Shown here piece by piece: positions 1-8,323 of a stretch of 39,158 nt of DNA (positions are counted from its first letter, which is position 1; the number at the start of each line of letters is the position of its first letter). The notes below the pieces were generated by a model. It saw only the letters and a program-made list of their open reading frames with translations, was not told the DNA's origin and made no database searches. The stretch spans positions 1 to 39,158 of the forward strand of contig CALUIQ010000162.1 in NCBI GenBank assembly GCA_944320735.1, given 5' to 3'. The position numbers and the translations under genes are program-made. The DNA comes from an uncultured Bacteroides sp. (GTDB taxonomy: Bacteria > Bacteroidota > Bacteroidia > Bacteroidales > Bacteroidaceae).

Positions 1-354
1 AGTATGCCGAATCTTTGTTTTATCCACAGTGTTGCTTCCCGTCAGAATAAATTGCCCAGGTTTACCTCCTGCATTATCGACAGCTGTACGTACAGCATCC
101 CAAATCATCGGAGCATCTTGCCATTCATCAATCAACTTCGGTTGCCCTCCCTTCAACAATAAAGATGGCTTGGCGGCTGCTGTGGCAAGATATTCTTCCG
201 CTTTATCTGGGTCTTGTAACTTAATTACGCTTTTGGCCTGCTGTTCCGCTGTGGTTGTTTTTCCGGTCCATTTCGGGCCTTCTATTAGCACTGCTCCAAA
301 TGTTTCCAAACGTTCTTGAAGCATCTTATCAGCGACTCTTGATAAATATTTCAT
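1..354 (-). CDS. AAA_14/DUF4143-family ATPase, partial (N-terminal 118 codons)
   Basis: Reading the minus strand from an ATG at 354 gives an open frame that is still open at base 1, so the gene continues beyond the window. The protein starts MKYLSRVADKMLQERLETFG and then has a Walker A loop, GPKWTGKTT, at about residues 24-32, followed by LIDEWQDAP (Walker B-like, about 79-87) and FILTGSN (sensor-like strand, about 104-110). This order is typical of the AAA_14 ATPase half of AAA_14/DUF4143 proteins; the C-terminal half is outside the window. It is a distant relative of the complete gene at 15540-16886. Its promoter and a four-unit 23-bp repeat array lie directly upstream. The cellular role of the family is not established. 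The opposite-strand frame at 29-319 is a shadow. Confidence 0.85.
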   Translation of the reverse strand, partial: MKYLSRVADKMLQERLETFGAVLIEGPKWTGKTTTAEQQAKSVIKLQDPDKAEEYLATAAAKPSLLLKGGQPKLIDEWQDAPMIWDAVRTAVDNAGGKPGQFILTGSNTVDKTKIRHT

Positions 355-376
355 AACGATTATTTTATTTTTAGAG

Positions 377-384
377 CAAAGGTA
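377..384 (-). promoter_or_regulatory. -7 promoter box for the partial ATPase gene
   Basis: On the minus strand this reads TACCTTTG, a match to the Bacteroides -7 consensus TAnnTTTG, 22 bases upstream of the ATG at 354. The four-unit array at 413-504 lies immediately upstream, where operators or activator sites would be expected. Confidence 0.6.
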
Positions 385-412
385 CTGATTTTATTTGAAA
401 TGCGAGTATTTG

Positions 413-504
413 CTTGGTGTTTTTGTGGTATTTTACTTGGTATTTTTGTGGCTATTCATTCCGCATTTTTGCGGTGTTTCGTTTGGTATTCTTGCGATAA
501 ACGA
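413..504. repeat. Four-unit 23-bp tandem array upstream of the partial ATPase gene
   Basis: Units start at 413, 436, 459 and 482, exactly 23 bp apart. Each has a core of the form GGTATTTTTGTGG; in the third the core is the perfect palindrome CCGCATTTTTGCGG with a T loop. The array ends about 28 bases upstream of the -7 box of the minus-strand ATPase. The period of 23 cannot keep a reading frame open, so a peptide repeat is excluded. An operator array is the simplest reading; this is inference. Confidence 0.75.
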
Positions 505-532
505 TAGCGGAAACATTCCAATTTAAGCAAGC

Positions 533-560
533 AAGCTGACTTGACGATTTATCCAAGGAT
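533..560. repeat. Two units of the AAGCTG/AAGGAT 22-bp repeat family
   Basis: AAGCTG at 533-538 is followed exactly 22 bp later by AAGGAT at 555-560, preceded by AAGCAAGC. The same two hexamers at the same 22-bp step end the array at 39066-39137, and a related pair (AAGGAT, AAGCTT) occurs at 34504 and 34526. Confidence 0.6.
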
Positions 561-581
561 TCCCCCTTCAATATGTCCCTT

Positions 582-672
582 AGTGCTTCTATAGAAAGGA
601 TTCCAGTACTTCTATAGAAGTATTGCAGTACTCTCTATTAAAGTACTCCAGTACCGTTTATAGAAGTACTGG
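582..672. repeat. Four-unit 22-23-bp dyad array upstream of susC
   Basis: Units start at 582, 605, 627 and 650 (steps 23, 22, 23). Each begins AGTAC or AGTGC and most contain a dyad such as AGTACTTCTATAGAAGTA. The array is about 300 bases before the susC start codon. The bases from 673 to about 815 show no further structure I can name. Confidence 0.8.
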
Positions 673-835
673 CGCCCCCTCCTTTCGGAGTAAATCCAAA
701 AAAACATTAAACGCACCCCAGATAAGAAGCCCTTTGGTGTATTATAAGCAAACACATTAAAAGCATGCTTAACAAAATTATAAGATTAGTGCAACATTAT
801 GGAAATACGAACTTAATTTCTTTGTAGAAAAAAAT

Positions 836-910
836 AGAGGCAGCTCCAAGAGCCACCCCTATCTTGTAATGAAGCCTCTATCTATCCATTCGTTTCGACC
901 CGCATGGATA
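836..910 (+). promoter_or_regulatory. Structured 5' leader of susC with two potential hairpins
   Basis: AGAGGC (836-841) can pair with GCCTCT (874-879), and TATCCAT (883-889) with ATGGATA (904-910). TTTCTTTG at 817-824 is one base off the -7 consensus TAnnTTTG and would place a transcript start near 830, giving an untranslated leader of about 145 bases. Leader-based control is possible but not shown by sequence alone. Confidence 0.4.
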
Positions 911-974
911 TAATAGGAATTCGTTACAAAAACTCCGTTCTAATAATTTATTAATTACTAAAACGTACAAATTT

Positions 975-3900
975 ATGAATTATCTTTCAAAACAGAAAAA
1001 GAGAGGTAAAAATGTAAACTCATTTTTAGTTTTTTTGCTATTTGTATGCTTGTCTGTGGCTCCGATATGGGCACAACAAGATGAAAACGTCACTCTCCAA
1101 GTAAAGAACGCAACGGTAGAAAATGTATTAGAAGATTTAAGCAAACAAACCGGACTAAAGTTTTTCTATGACCAAAGTTTGGTAGAGCACGCTCCACGCG
1201 TCACGATTCAAGTAACAGAAGCATCCTTGCAATCAGTCCTGAATCAAATCACGACACAGACACAATTGACTTTCAATAGGAATAACAATACGATTACATT
1301 AGGACAAGTACAATCCCACCAAGACAGTAAACAACAAAAGAGTAAAACAATCAATGGCACAGTATCGGATTCTAATGGATTATCTATCATCGGAGCCAAT
1401 GTTTTAGTAAAAGGAACCACGAATGGCGTTATCACCAATATTGACGGAAACTTTACCTTACAAAATGTGCCTGAAGATGCCATTATTCAGATTTCTTACA
1501 TTGGTTATCAGACCATAGAACTTAAAGCGGACAATCCCATTCTTGCCAATGTCACACTTGAAGAGGATGCAGAAGCACTGGATGAGGTTGTGGTTATCGG
1601 TTACGGAACAGTGAAAAAACGTGACCTGACAGGTTCGGTAGCGTCACTGAATTCGGAAGTGATTTCCGCCGTTCCTTCCACCACAGCCGTAGAAGCCTTA
1701 CAAGGGCGTGCTTCCGGTGTAGTTGTATCTAACACCAATTGGTCTCCGGGTTCCTCACCTTCCATCTTGATTCGAGGCAAACGTTCCATCAACGCCAGCA
1801 ACGACCCACTGTTTGTGGTAGACGGTATTCCTGTCACGGGAGGTATCAGCGAAATCAGTCCGTCGGACATTGAATCAATGGAAGTTTTGAAAGACGCGTC
1901 CGCAACAGCTATTTACGGTTCGCGTGGTGCGAATGGCGTTATCCTGATTACAACCAAACAAGGCAAAGAAGGTAAAACACAAGTGGATTATAACGGCTAT
2001 ATAGGTATTCAAACAATTCAAAACAAACTGAATATGATGAATGGTGCTGAATATGCCGAATATACTCGTGAAGCCTACCGCAATAGTACAGGTTCTAACA
2101 AATATCTTTCGGATACGCCTAACAAGGAACTGGATGCGCTGCTTCCTATGTTTGCGCAAGACAGCTACGTGTTGGAATCCATTATGATGGCTTATGATGA
2201 GAATGGCAATTATGACCCGTCCAAAGTACGCTCATTCGATTGGTTTGACGAAGTGACCCGTACCGGCATCATCACCGACCATCAGGTAAATATAAGAGGC
2301 GGTGGTACAAAAACGAACTTTATGGGTTCTGTCACCTATAATAAAATAGAAGGTGTCATAAAAGACCAAGATTATGAACGCTATTCGGTTCGCTTCAACA
2401 TCAATCACAATATCAATGATTATGTGAAGATTGGCGGAAGTACCCAATACTCCCATTCAGTTCAGAACAGAGGTAGCGGTATGGAAACGGATATGTATTT
2501 GTATCGCATCACTCCATTAGGACGTTTCCAAAATGAAGACGGTAGCTATCCGGGGCTCGTGGGAGGTGATTCTCAGATGTATAACCCGCTGATGAACTTG
2601 GTTGACGGAGCAGTAGACGCTCCCTTGAAGAACAGTCGTTTCTTAGGAAGTTATTATTTGAATATAGATTTCCCCTTTATAAAAGGTTTGTCGTTCCGTT
2701 CGAATATAGGTATAGATTCACGCACGGAACAAGATTACGAATATTATGCTTCCGCCACTACCAAACGCCAATTAGGAAATTCGTACGCTTCCAACATCGT
2801 GACCAAGTATTCGATGTTCACTTGGGAAAACTATTTCACTTACAGCCACGACTTTAAAGAAAAGCATTCGTTGGGAGTAACCTTGCTCCAATCAGTGCAA
2901 CAGGATTTGACCGAAAATCTTAGCGGCCAAGTACAGAAATTGCCTTCCGATGTGCTGAAATATTATGATTTGGCATCCGGACTAATGATTGACGGCGTAG
3001 GAAGCAATTATATTAAATGGAATATGGCTTCGTTTATGGGACGTGTCAACTATGGATATTTAGGTCGCTACCTGTTAACGGTTTCAGCCAGATACGATGG
3101 TTCTTCTCGTCTGGCAGACGGACATAAATGGGTGTTGTTCCCTTCGGCGGCATTGGCGTGGCGCATCAGCGATGAAGCGTTTATGAGTAACCTAACGTGG
3201 TTGGACAACCTAAAACTTCGCTTGGGTTACGGAAAAACCGGCAACTCTGCCGTAGACCCCTATCAGACGCGTGGCCAGTTGGCACTCCAACATTATGTGT
3301 TCAACAATGGAAGCAATGAGTACATCGGCTATGGCCCCTCTATTATGGCAAACAGCCTATTGACATGGGAGACCACCGACCAATGGAATATCGGTATTGA
3401 TTTCGGTTTCCTGAAAAACCGTATTAATGCTTCTATTGAACTTTACCTGCAAAACACAACCGACTTGCTATTAGAACGTCAACTACCCGTCGTTTCCGGT
3501 TTCTCCAGTGTAATGTCTAACGTAGGCTCCACACGCAACAAAGGTATTGAAATAACCTTGAACACGCGCAACATACAAAACAAGCACTTCAATTGGACTA
3601 CGGATTTCACCTTCTCGGCCAACAAAGAAGAAATCGTTGAGCTTTACAATGGGAAGCATGACGACGTAGGAAACCTTTGGTTCATCGGACATCCGATAGA
3701 CGTGTATTACGATTACAAGAAAATCGGTATTTGGCAAAATACGGAAGCTGATTTAGCTGAGATGGCCAAGTTCAATGAAAACGGTGCCAACTTTACTCCC
3801 GGCTCTATCCGTATAGAAGATACGGATGGCAATTATAGAATCACGGACGAAGACAAACAGATTTTAGGTAGCACCCGTCCCAAATTTGTGATGAGTATGG

Positions 3901-4331
3901 TCAACAACTTCGAATTCAAAGGATTCGACTTATCCTTTTTCCTCTATGGAAGTGTAGGTGGTATGTTGAAAAACGACATTGAATTTATGGAGAAACCGGG
4001 GCGTGCCAATACAGTAAAAGTGGATTATTGGACTCCTTCGAATCCAACAAACGCTTTCCCACGTCCCACGGTCGACGTTGAGTCATTGGATTACAGCTCA
4101 ACCTTAGGATACGACAAAGCCGATTTCCTTCGTGTCAGAAACATCACCTTGGGCTACACTTTGCCAGAAGCTGCCAGCAAGAAAATCAAGATGAACAAAA
4201 TCCGTTTCTACTTGAGTGCCAATAACCCTTTAATATTTACCAATTTCACAGGCATAGACCCCGAAGGAGCCAACGGACGGACAGCCCCCAGTTATAGTAC
4301 ATGGATGTTTGGAATTAATTTATCAATGTAA
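975..4331 (+). CDS. SusC-like TonB-dependent outer membrane transporter with STN signalling domain
   Basis: This 1118-residue protein should form a 22-strand outer-membrane barrel that imports a ligand captured with the SusD lipoprotein encoded next. Order of parts: signal peptide ending APIWAQ (about 1-34); STN domain (about 38-110, VENVLEDLSKQTGLKFFY); carboxypeptidase-like domain (about 125-200, GTVSDSNGLSIIGANVLVKG); TonB-box-like DEVVVIGYG; plug (about 215-330, FVVDGIPV, SATAIYGSRGANGVILITT); then the barrel to the end. In FecA-type systems the STN domain contacts a FecR anti-sigma factor, and a FecR/ECF pair is encoded downstream at 8324-10034, although such pairs more often lie upstream of susC. 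The ligand is unknown. Only 17 bases separate it from susD. Confidence 0.95.
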   Translation: MNYLSKQKKRGKNVNSFLVFLLFVCLSVAPIWAQQDENVTLQVKNATVENVLEDLSKQTGLKFFYDQSLVEHAPRVTIQVTEASLQSVLNQITTQTQLTFNRNNNTITLGQVQSHQDSKQQKSKTINGTVSDSNGLSIIGANVLVKGTTNGVITNIDGNFTLQNVPEDAIIQISYIGYQTIELKADNPILANVTLEEDAEALDEVVVIGYGTVKKRDLTGSVASLNSEVISAVPSTTAVEALQGRASGVVVSNTNWSPGSSPSILIRGKRSINASNDPLFVVDGIPVTGGISEISPSDIESMEVLKDASATAIYGSRGANGVILITTKQGKEGKTQVDYNGYIGIQTIQNKLNMMNGAEYAEYTREAYRNSTGSNKYLSDTPNKELDALLPMFAQDSYVLESIMMAYDENGNYDPSKVRSFDWFDEVTRTGIITDHQVNIRGGGTKTNFMGSVTYNKIEGVIKDQDYERYSVRFNINHNINDYVKIGGSTQYSHSVQNRGSGMETDMYLYRITPLGRFQNEDGSYPGLVGGDSQMYNPLMNLVDGAVDAPLKNSRFLGSYYLNIDFPFIKGLSFRSNIGIDSRTEQDYEYYASATTKRQLGNSYASNIVTKYSMFTWENYFTYSHDFKEKHSLGVTLLQSVQQDLTENLSGQVQKLPSDVLKYYDLASGLMIDGVGSNYIKWNMASFMGRVNYGYLGRYLLTVSARYDGSSRLADGHKWVLFPSAALAWRISDEAFMSNLTWLDNLKLRLGYGKTGNSAVDPYQTRGQLALQHYVFNNGSNEYIGYGPSIMANSLLTWETTDQWNIGIDFGFLKNRINASIELYLQNTTDLLLERQLPVVSGFSSVMSNVGSTRNKGIEITLNTRNIQNKHFNWTTDFTFSANKEEIVELYNGKHDDVGNLWFIGHPIDVYYDYKKIGIWQNTEADLAEMAKFNENGANFTPGSIRIEDTDGNYRITDEDKQILGSTRPKFVMSMVNNFEFKGFDLSFFLYGSVGGMLKNDIEFMEKPGRANTVKVDYWTPSNPTNAFPRPTVDVESLDYSSTLGYDKADFLRVRNITLGYTLPEAASKKIKMNKIRFYLSANNPLIFTNFTGIDPEGANGRTAPSYSTWMFGINLSM

Positions 4332-4348
4332 TAACAAAGATTTTATCT

Positions 4349-6145
4349 ATGAAAGCAATCAAATTTTTATCAATAATTATCTTGTCAATAGTTTTGGTTT
4401 CGTGCTCTGACTGGTTAAGTGAGGACGGTGCCCCGAAACTGACTTATGATTACTATCAAACAGCCGAGGGTGTAGATGCAGCTGTCATTGCTACTTACAG
4501 CTATTTGCGATGGGGATGTGGAAATGAACGCTACGATGTCTTGACGGAACAAGGCACGGATTTATTCATTGCCGGTAGTGACGGAAATTACAAAGCCTCG
4601 TTCAATATGTATGGTACGCAACTGAACCCGGATGTAGACATTTTAACGGGATTATGGGAAAACCACTATAAAGGAATAGGTTCCGCAAACATAGCAATGG
4701 AGAATATCCTAAACTCCGAATTGTCCGAAGCAGACAAGAAACAAAGCTATGCGGAAGTACAATTCATACGTGCTTTCCTCTATTTCGACTTGGTTCAACA
4801 ATTTGGCCGCATTCCTTTGGTTACAGAAGGAAGCCTTGAAGTAAGAACGGATTTCAAACGCGCCTCCATAGCGGATGTTTATAAACAGATTATCACAGAC
4901 CTAAGGTCGTGTGTGGAAAATCTGAGCCCCACCACAGATGAGAAAGGGCGTGCAACAAGCTATGCGGCCGCTCATTTATTAGCCAAAGTTTATCTGACTC
5001 GTGGAAGTGCGGTTACTGACCAACGCGGACAACAGCCGACCGATATGGACAGCACTTTGTATTATGCCAAACAAGTCATCGAAAGCGAAGCATATCAGTT
5101 ACAAGAAGACTTTGCCGATTTGTGGGATATTAACAATATGGGCAACTCCGAAGTGATATTCGCTGTACAATTTACGAATAATTCTATATTCAATGGGGAA
5201 GGGAACACCTTCCATTTGTATTGGTTACCTGTGTACGACACCGAAGCAGGGATGCTGCGCGACATCAATTACGGACGCCCCTACAAGCGTTATCGCCCGA
5301 GCGAAAAAACTCTTTTCCAATTGTTTGACCGTAAAAATGACTCCCGTTTCTACAAAAGTTTCCGATGGGTATTCTTATCCAATAATGAAGCGACCATACC
5401 AGTTTGGGAACCTCTGGAAGACAATGGTACAATCTATTTTACTCCCGACCCTGCAAAAGGCCAGATTGCCGGCCAACCTAAGTTTGCGGTAGGCGACACG
5501 GCTATCTATTACACAATTGAAAAAACGGGATTTGGAGCGCAAAGCCTGGAGATGAAAAAGTTATGTGCAGAGAAAAGTTATACTTATTATCCGTACGAAA
5601 GACAAGATTTGCAACATTATCCAAACCTGATCAAGCATATGGCTCCTAACCGTCCTTCTGTGTCGGAAAGAGCGTCTTCACGCGAATGGGTGCGTATGCG
5701 CTTGGGAGAAACTTATCTGATAGCCGCTGAAGCAGCCGGAAGAAATGGAGACTATGATTTGGCCGCACAATATCTGAATGTCATTCGTGAACGTGCGGCA
5801 TGGCACGAAGGAGAAGAAAAAACTCCACAATATTATACCATTGAAGGTGGACAAAATGACACGCACAGCACATTTGATGAAATCAAAGTGACCGCAGACC
5901 AACTTCAAAGCACCAATTTTGTAGAATTCATGCTCGATGAACGTGGACGGGAATTATTAGGTGAAATATGCCGTTGGGAAGACTTGGTTCGTACGGAGAA
6001 ATTCTATGAATGGGTAAAACGATTCAATCCGGATGCTACTGGTTTAAAAGAATATCACAAACTGCGTCCTATTCCTCAAACGCACATTGACCGTTTGAAC
6101 CCGGTAGGCGAAATCAGCGAAGAACAAAATGAAGGATATTATTAA
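4349..6145 (+). CDS. SusD-like surface glycan/ligand-binding lipoprotein
   Basis: The 598-residue product starts with a lipoprotein signal whose lipobox LVSC puts the modified cysteine at residue 19, followed by SDW. The helical TPR-like SusD fold is suggested by the typical blocks AEVQFIRAFLYFDLVQQFGRIPLVTE (here spanning about residues 130-157) and RMRLGETYLIAAEAAGRNGDYDLAAQYLNVIRERA near residue 450. SusD proteins sit as a lid on the SusC barrel on the cell surface. It is cotranscribed with susC (17-base gap). A hairpin follows at 6173-6202. The ligand cannot be predicted. Confidence 0.94.
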   Translation: MKAIKFLSIIILSIVLVSCSDWLSEDGAPKLTYDYYQTAEGVDAAVIATYSYLRWGCGNERYDVLTEQGTDLFIAGSDGNYKASFNMYGTQLNPDVDILTGLWENHYKGIGSANIAMENILNSELSEADKKQSYAEVQFIRAFLYFDLVQQFGRIPLVTEGSLEVRTDFKRASIADVYKQIITDLRSCVENLSPTTDEKGRATSYAAAHLLAKVYLTRGSAVTDQRGQQPTDMDSTLYYAKQVIESEAYQLQEDFADLWDINNMGNSEVIFAVQFTNNSIFNGEGNTFHLYWLPVYDTEAGMLRDINYGRPYKRYRPSEKTLFQLFDRKNDSRFYKSFRWVFLSNNEATIPVWEPLEDNGTIYFTPDPAKGQIAGQPKFAVGDTAIYYTIEKTGFGAQSLEMKKLCAEKSYTYYPYERQDLQHYPNLIKHMAPNRPSVSERASSREWVRMRLGETYLIAAEAAGRNGDYDLAAQYLNVIRERAAWHEGEEKTPQYYTIEGGQNDTHSTFDEIKVTADQLQSTNFVEFMLDERGRELLGEICRWEDLVRTEKFYEWVKRFNPDATGLKEYHKLRPIPQTHIDRLNPVGEISEEQNEGYY

Positions 6146-6172
6146 GATATCAGTCAATAGATAAGTGTTAAA

Positions 6173-6202
6173 AGAATGCGGACCGAATCCGGTCTGCATT
6201 CT
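6173..6202 (+). terminator. Hairpin between susD and the GDPD gene (terminator or attenuator)
   Basis: A 13-bp stem (AGAATGCGGACCG with CGGTCTGCATTCT, one G-T pair, 4-base loop) lies 28 bases after the susD stop and is followed by CTTGTTTC, a weak T tract. It may end or dampen transcription before the GDPD gene. Confidence 0.6.
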
Positions 6203-6228
6203 CTTGTTTCAAATCAGTATATATAGTC

Positions 6229-8028
6229 ATGAAGTACAGAGTTTTTTATTCATTTCTTTTTTTAGTTCTGGCAAGCCTCGGCACAACCTTTGCTCAAGGG
6301 CACTTGGGGATGATTCGTGAAAAATTATTCAATCCTTCCGACCCATCCGTATTGGTTGCTTCTCATCGGGGCGATTGGCGCAATGCTTGTGAAAATTCAT
6401 TGGAAGCGATAGAAAACGCCATAAATATGGGGGTTGATATTGTCGAGATAGATTTGGCTCGGACCAAAGACGGGCAACTCATCTTGATGCACGATGACAA
6501 AGTGGATCGTACCACAACAGGAAAAGGATGGGTGAAGGATTTGACACTGGAAGAGATAAAAGAACTTCGTTTACGTAACGGATGCAACATAAAAACCATC
6601 TATAAAGTTCCTACATTGGAAGAAGCGTTAATGACGGCCAAAGGGCGTGTCATGCTGAATTTGGACAAAGCCTTCGACTATTTCGACCAAGTTTATGACT
6701 TGTTGGAGAAAACAGGTACTACTGATTTGGTGATTATGAAAAGCAATGCGCCTGCTGAAGAAGTAAAGCGGAATTATGGTCAATATTTGGACAAAGTCGT
6801 CTTTATGCCAAAGGTTGATTTGGACGATCCGCTTGCCATGACGAAATTAAACGATTATCTTCGCATTCTGAATCCCGTTGCCATAGAGTTTAAATTTGCC
6901 CATGACACGAACCAATTGCCTTTTGAGGTGAAAAACAAGATGGCCGGTAAGTCACGTATTTGGTATAACACGTTATGGGATACTCACGCAGGCGGGCATG
7001 ACGACGATTGTTCTTTGCAAAACCCGGACAAAGGCTATGGATATTTGATTGATGAGCTGGGAGCCACGATTTTGCAGACGGACAGGCCTCAATATCTGAT
7101 TGATTATTTGAAACATCACCAAACTATGGATAAAAAGATTGTGGATTGGAGTTATTTGTCAAGCAAGAATGAATTTCAAGTGCCGGACAATACCGGAAAT
7201 ATGAAAGTCGTCGAAAGTTTCTTGAAAGGGAAAAAGAATGCGCAGGCAAATGAGGACGGAATTTTTATAAATCAGCATTTTGCTGCCGTGATAGATGGTG
7301 CTACCTCCAAATCTGATTTCCAAAAAGACAGGAAAAGCAGTGGTAAATGGGCAATGGAACTGGTCATAGAAGCGATAAAAAATTTCCCTAAAGACATCAC
7401 AGTCGAAGAAGCTGTAAAGCAAATTACTCGGAAATTGCATAATTTCTACAAAGCAAACAATATGTTGGAAGATTTAAAGGAGCATCCAGAAAGGAGATTG
7501 ACCGCTAACGGAGTTATCTACAGCTACGAGCGCAAAGAAATCTGGCAAATAGGAGATTGCCAATTAAAAGCAGGCTCAATTTATTCATCCGGCGAGAAAG
7601 AAATAGACAGAATTATGTCGGAAGCAAGAGCCGCCTATAACGAGATTATGCTCCTAAAAGGCCTTTCCCTGGAAGATATTGCCGAAAATGACCCAGGGAG
7701 AGACTTTATCAAACCTTTCTTAGAAAAGCAGGCTTTGTTGCAAAACAATCCAGCCTCCAATTTGCAATACGCTTTCCCTGTTTTTGACGGCTTTGATATT
7801 CCTATCGAATGGATAAAAGTTTTCTATGTGCCAAATGTGAACGAAATCATTTTCTCATCCGATGGCTATCCTATGCTATTGAGTTCATTGAAAGACTCTG
7901 AACAGTATCTACATAACATATTGGAGGCAGACCCGCAATGTATGAGACTCTACAAAACAACGAAAGGAGTACAAAAAGGAAATTGTTCGTTTGATGACCG
8001 TGCTTATCTTCGCATTCGCATCAAATAA
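6229..8028 (+). CDS. Secreted glycerophosphodiester phosphodiesterase fused to a PP2C-like phosphatase domain
   Basis: The 599-residue protein has a signal peptide (MKYRVFYSF to about TTFAQ). Residues about 40-300 are a GDPD TIM barrel with its catalytic and metal residues: H46-R47-G48, E55-N56, E73, D75 and H88-D89. GDPD enzymes hydrolyse glycerophosphodiesters to glycerol-3-phosphate and an alcohol. Residues about 316-599 look like a PP2C-type metal-dependent phosphatase: D356-G357 in AVIDGATSKS, D443 in IGDCQ, D545-G546 in SSDGYPML and D589-D590 in FDDRAYL. Both sets look complete, so both halves may be active. M325 (ATG at 7201) lies where a free PP2C protein would start, suggesting an in-frame gene fusion. 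PP2C domains are normally cytoplasmic, so an exported one is odd. It follows susC/susD, so it may process the imported ligand. GDPD is certain; the PP2C call is from motifs only. Confidence 0.85.
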   Translation: MKYRVFYSFLFLVLASLGTTFAQGHLGMIREKLFNPSDPSVLVASHRGDWRNACENSLEAIENAINMGVDIVEIDLARTKDGQLILMHDDKVDRTTTGKGWVKDLTLEEIKELRLRNGCNIKTIYKVPTLEEALMTAKGRVMLNLDKAFDYFDQVYDLLEKTGTTDLVIMKSNAPAEEVKRNYGQYLDKVVFMPKVDLDDPLAMTKLNDYLRILNPVAIEFKFAHDTNQLPFEVKNKMAGKSRIWYNTLWDTHAGGHDDDCSLQNPDKGYGYLIDELGATILQTDRPQYLIDYLKHHQTMDKKIVDWSYLSSKNEFQVPDNTGNMKVVESFLKGKKNAQANEDGIFINQHFAAVIDGATSKSDFQKDRKSSGKWAMELVIEAIKNFPKDITVEEAVKQITRKLHNFYKANNMLEDLKEHPERRLTANGVIYSYERKEIWQIGDCQLKAGSIYSSGEKEIDRIMSEARAAYNEIMLLKGLSLEDIAENDPGRDFIKPFLEKQALLQNNPASNLQYAFPVFDGFDIPIEWIKVFYVPNVNEIIFSSDGYPMLLSSLKDSEQYLHNILEADPQCMRLYKTTKGVQKGNCSFDDRAYLRIRIK

Positions 8029-8041
8029 AGTACAAGAAAAT

Positions 8042-8144
8042 AATAGTAACCAATCCCCCTTGCTCCGGCTACTATTTCTGACCGTTCCTACTTAACTATT
8101 ATTGTCCAAATAAGCATATTCAAATGTGCTTATTTGGACTTTTG
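8042..8144 (+). terminator. Rho-independent terminator after the GDPD gene, with a second small hairpin
   Basis: GTCCAAATAAGCA (8104-8116) pairs perfectly with TGCTTATTTGGAC (8127-8139), a 13-bp stem with a 10-base loop, followed by TTTTG. A weaker hairpin, AATAGTA (8042-8048) with TACTATT (8070-8076), precedes it. These close the susC-susD-GDPD unit before the sigma factor gene. Confidence 0.75.
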
Positions 8145-8148
8145 TTCA

Positions 8149-8215
8149 TATATCGTTTGCTATCAGCGATTTATGGAGGTAAAATAAGATAAGAATGAAT
8201 CGCAATAACGATATA
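8149..8215. other. Nested inverted repeat upstream of the ECF sigma gene
   Basis: TATATCGTT (8149-8157) is complementary to AACGATATA (8207-8215), and inside it GCGATT (8166-8171) to AATCGC (8198-8203). The arms are separated by 8 bases on the left and 3 on the right. It lies about 80 bases upstream of the sigma gene -7 box and could be a regulator site. The rest of the 295-base gap (8029-8323) holds the terminator and promoter listed separately. Confidence 0.45.
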
Positions 8216-8294
8216 GGAACCCTTTTCTATCTATTCTCTTGGGATTCTTTTTTATTTTTCCGTCTTTTTTCATACATTTGTCACATACAACAGA

Positions 8295-8302
8295 TACTTT
8301 TG
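8295..8302 (+). promoter_or_regulatory. -7 promoter box for the ECF sigma gene
   Basis: TACTTTTG matches TAnnTTTG and lies 21 bases before the ATG at 8324. A TTTG at 8277-8280 is closer than the usual -33 spacing, so only the -7 box is called. Confidence 0.55.
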
Positions 8303-8323
8303 TAACCTATAAATACGATAGTG

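Noticed and set aside
29-319. 96-codon plus-strand gene at the left edge
   Set aside because: The minus strand here encodes an ATPase with a Walker A motif; the plus frame is its shadow.
413-672. Tandem repeats as coding for a repeat peptide
   Set aside because: Periods of 22 and 23 bases do not keep a reading frame, and no open frame spans the arrays.
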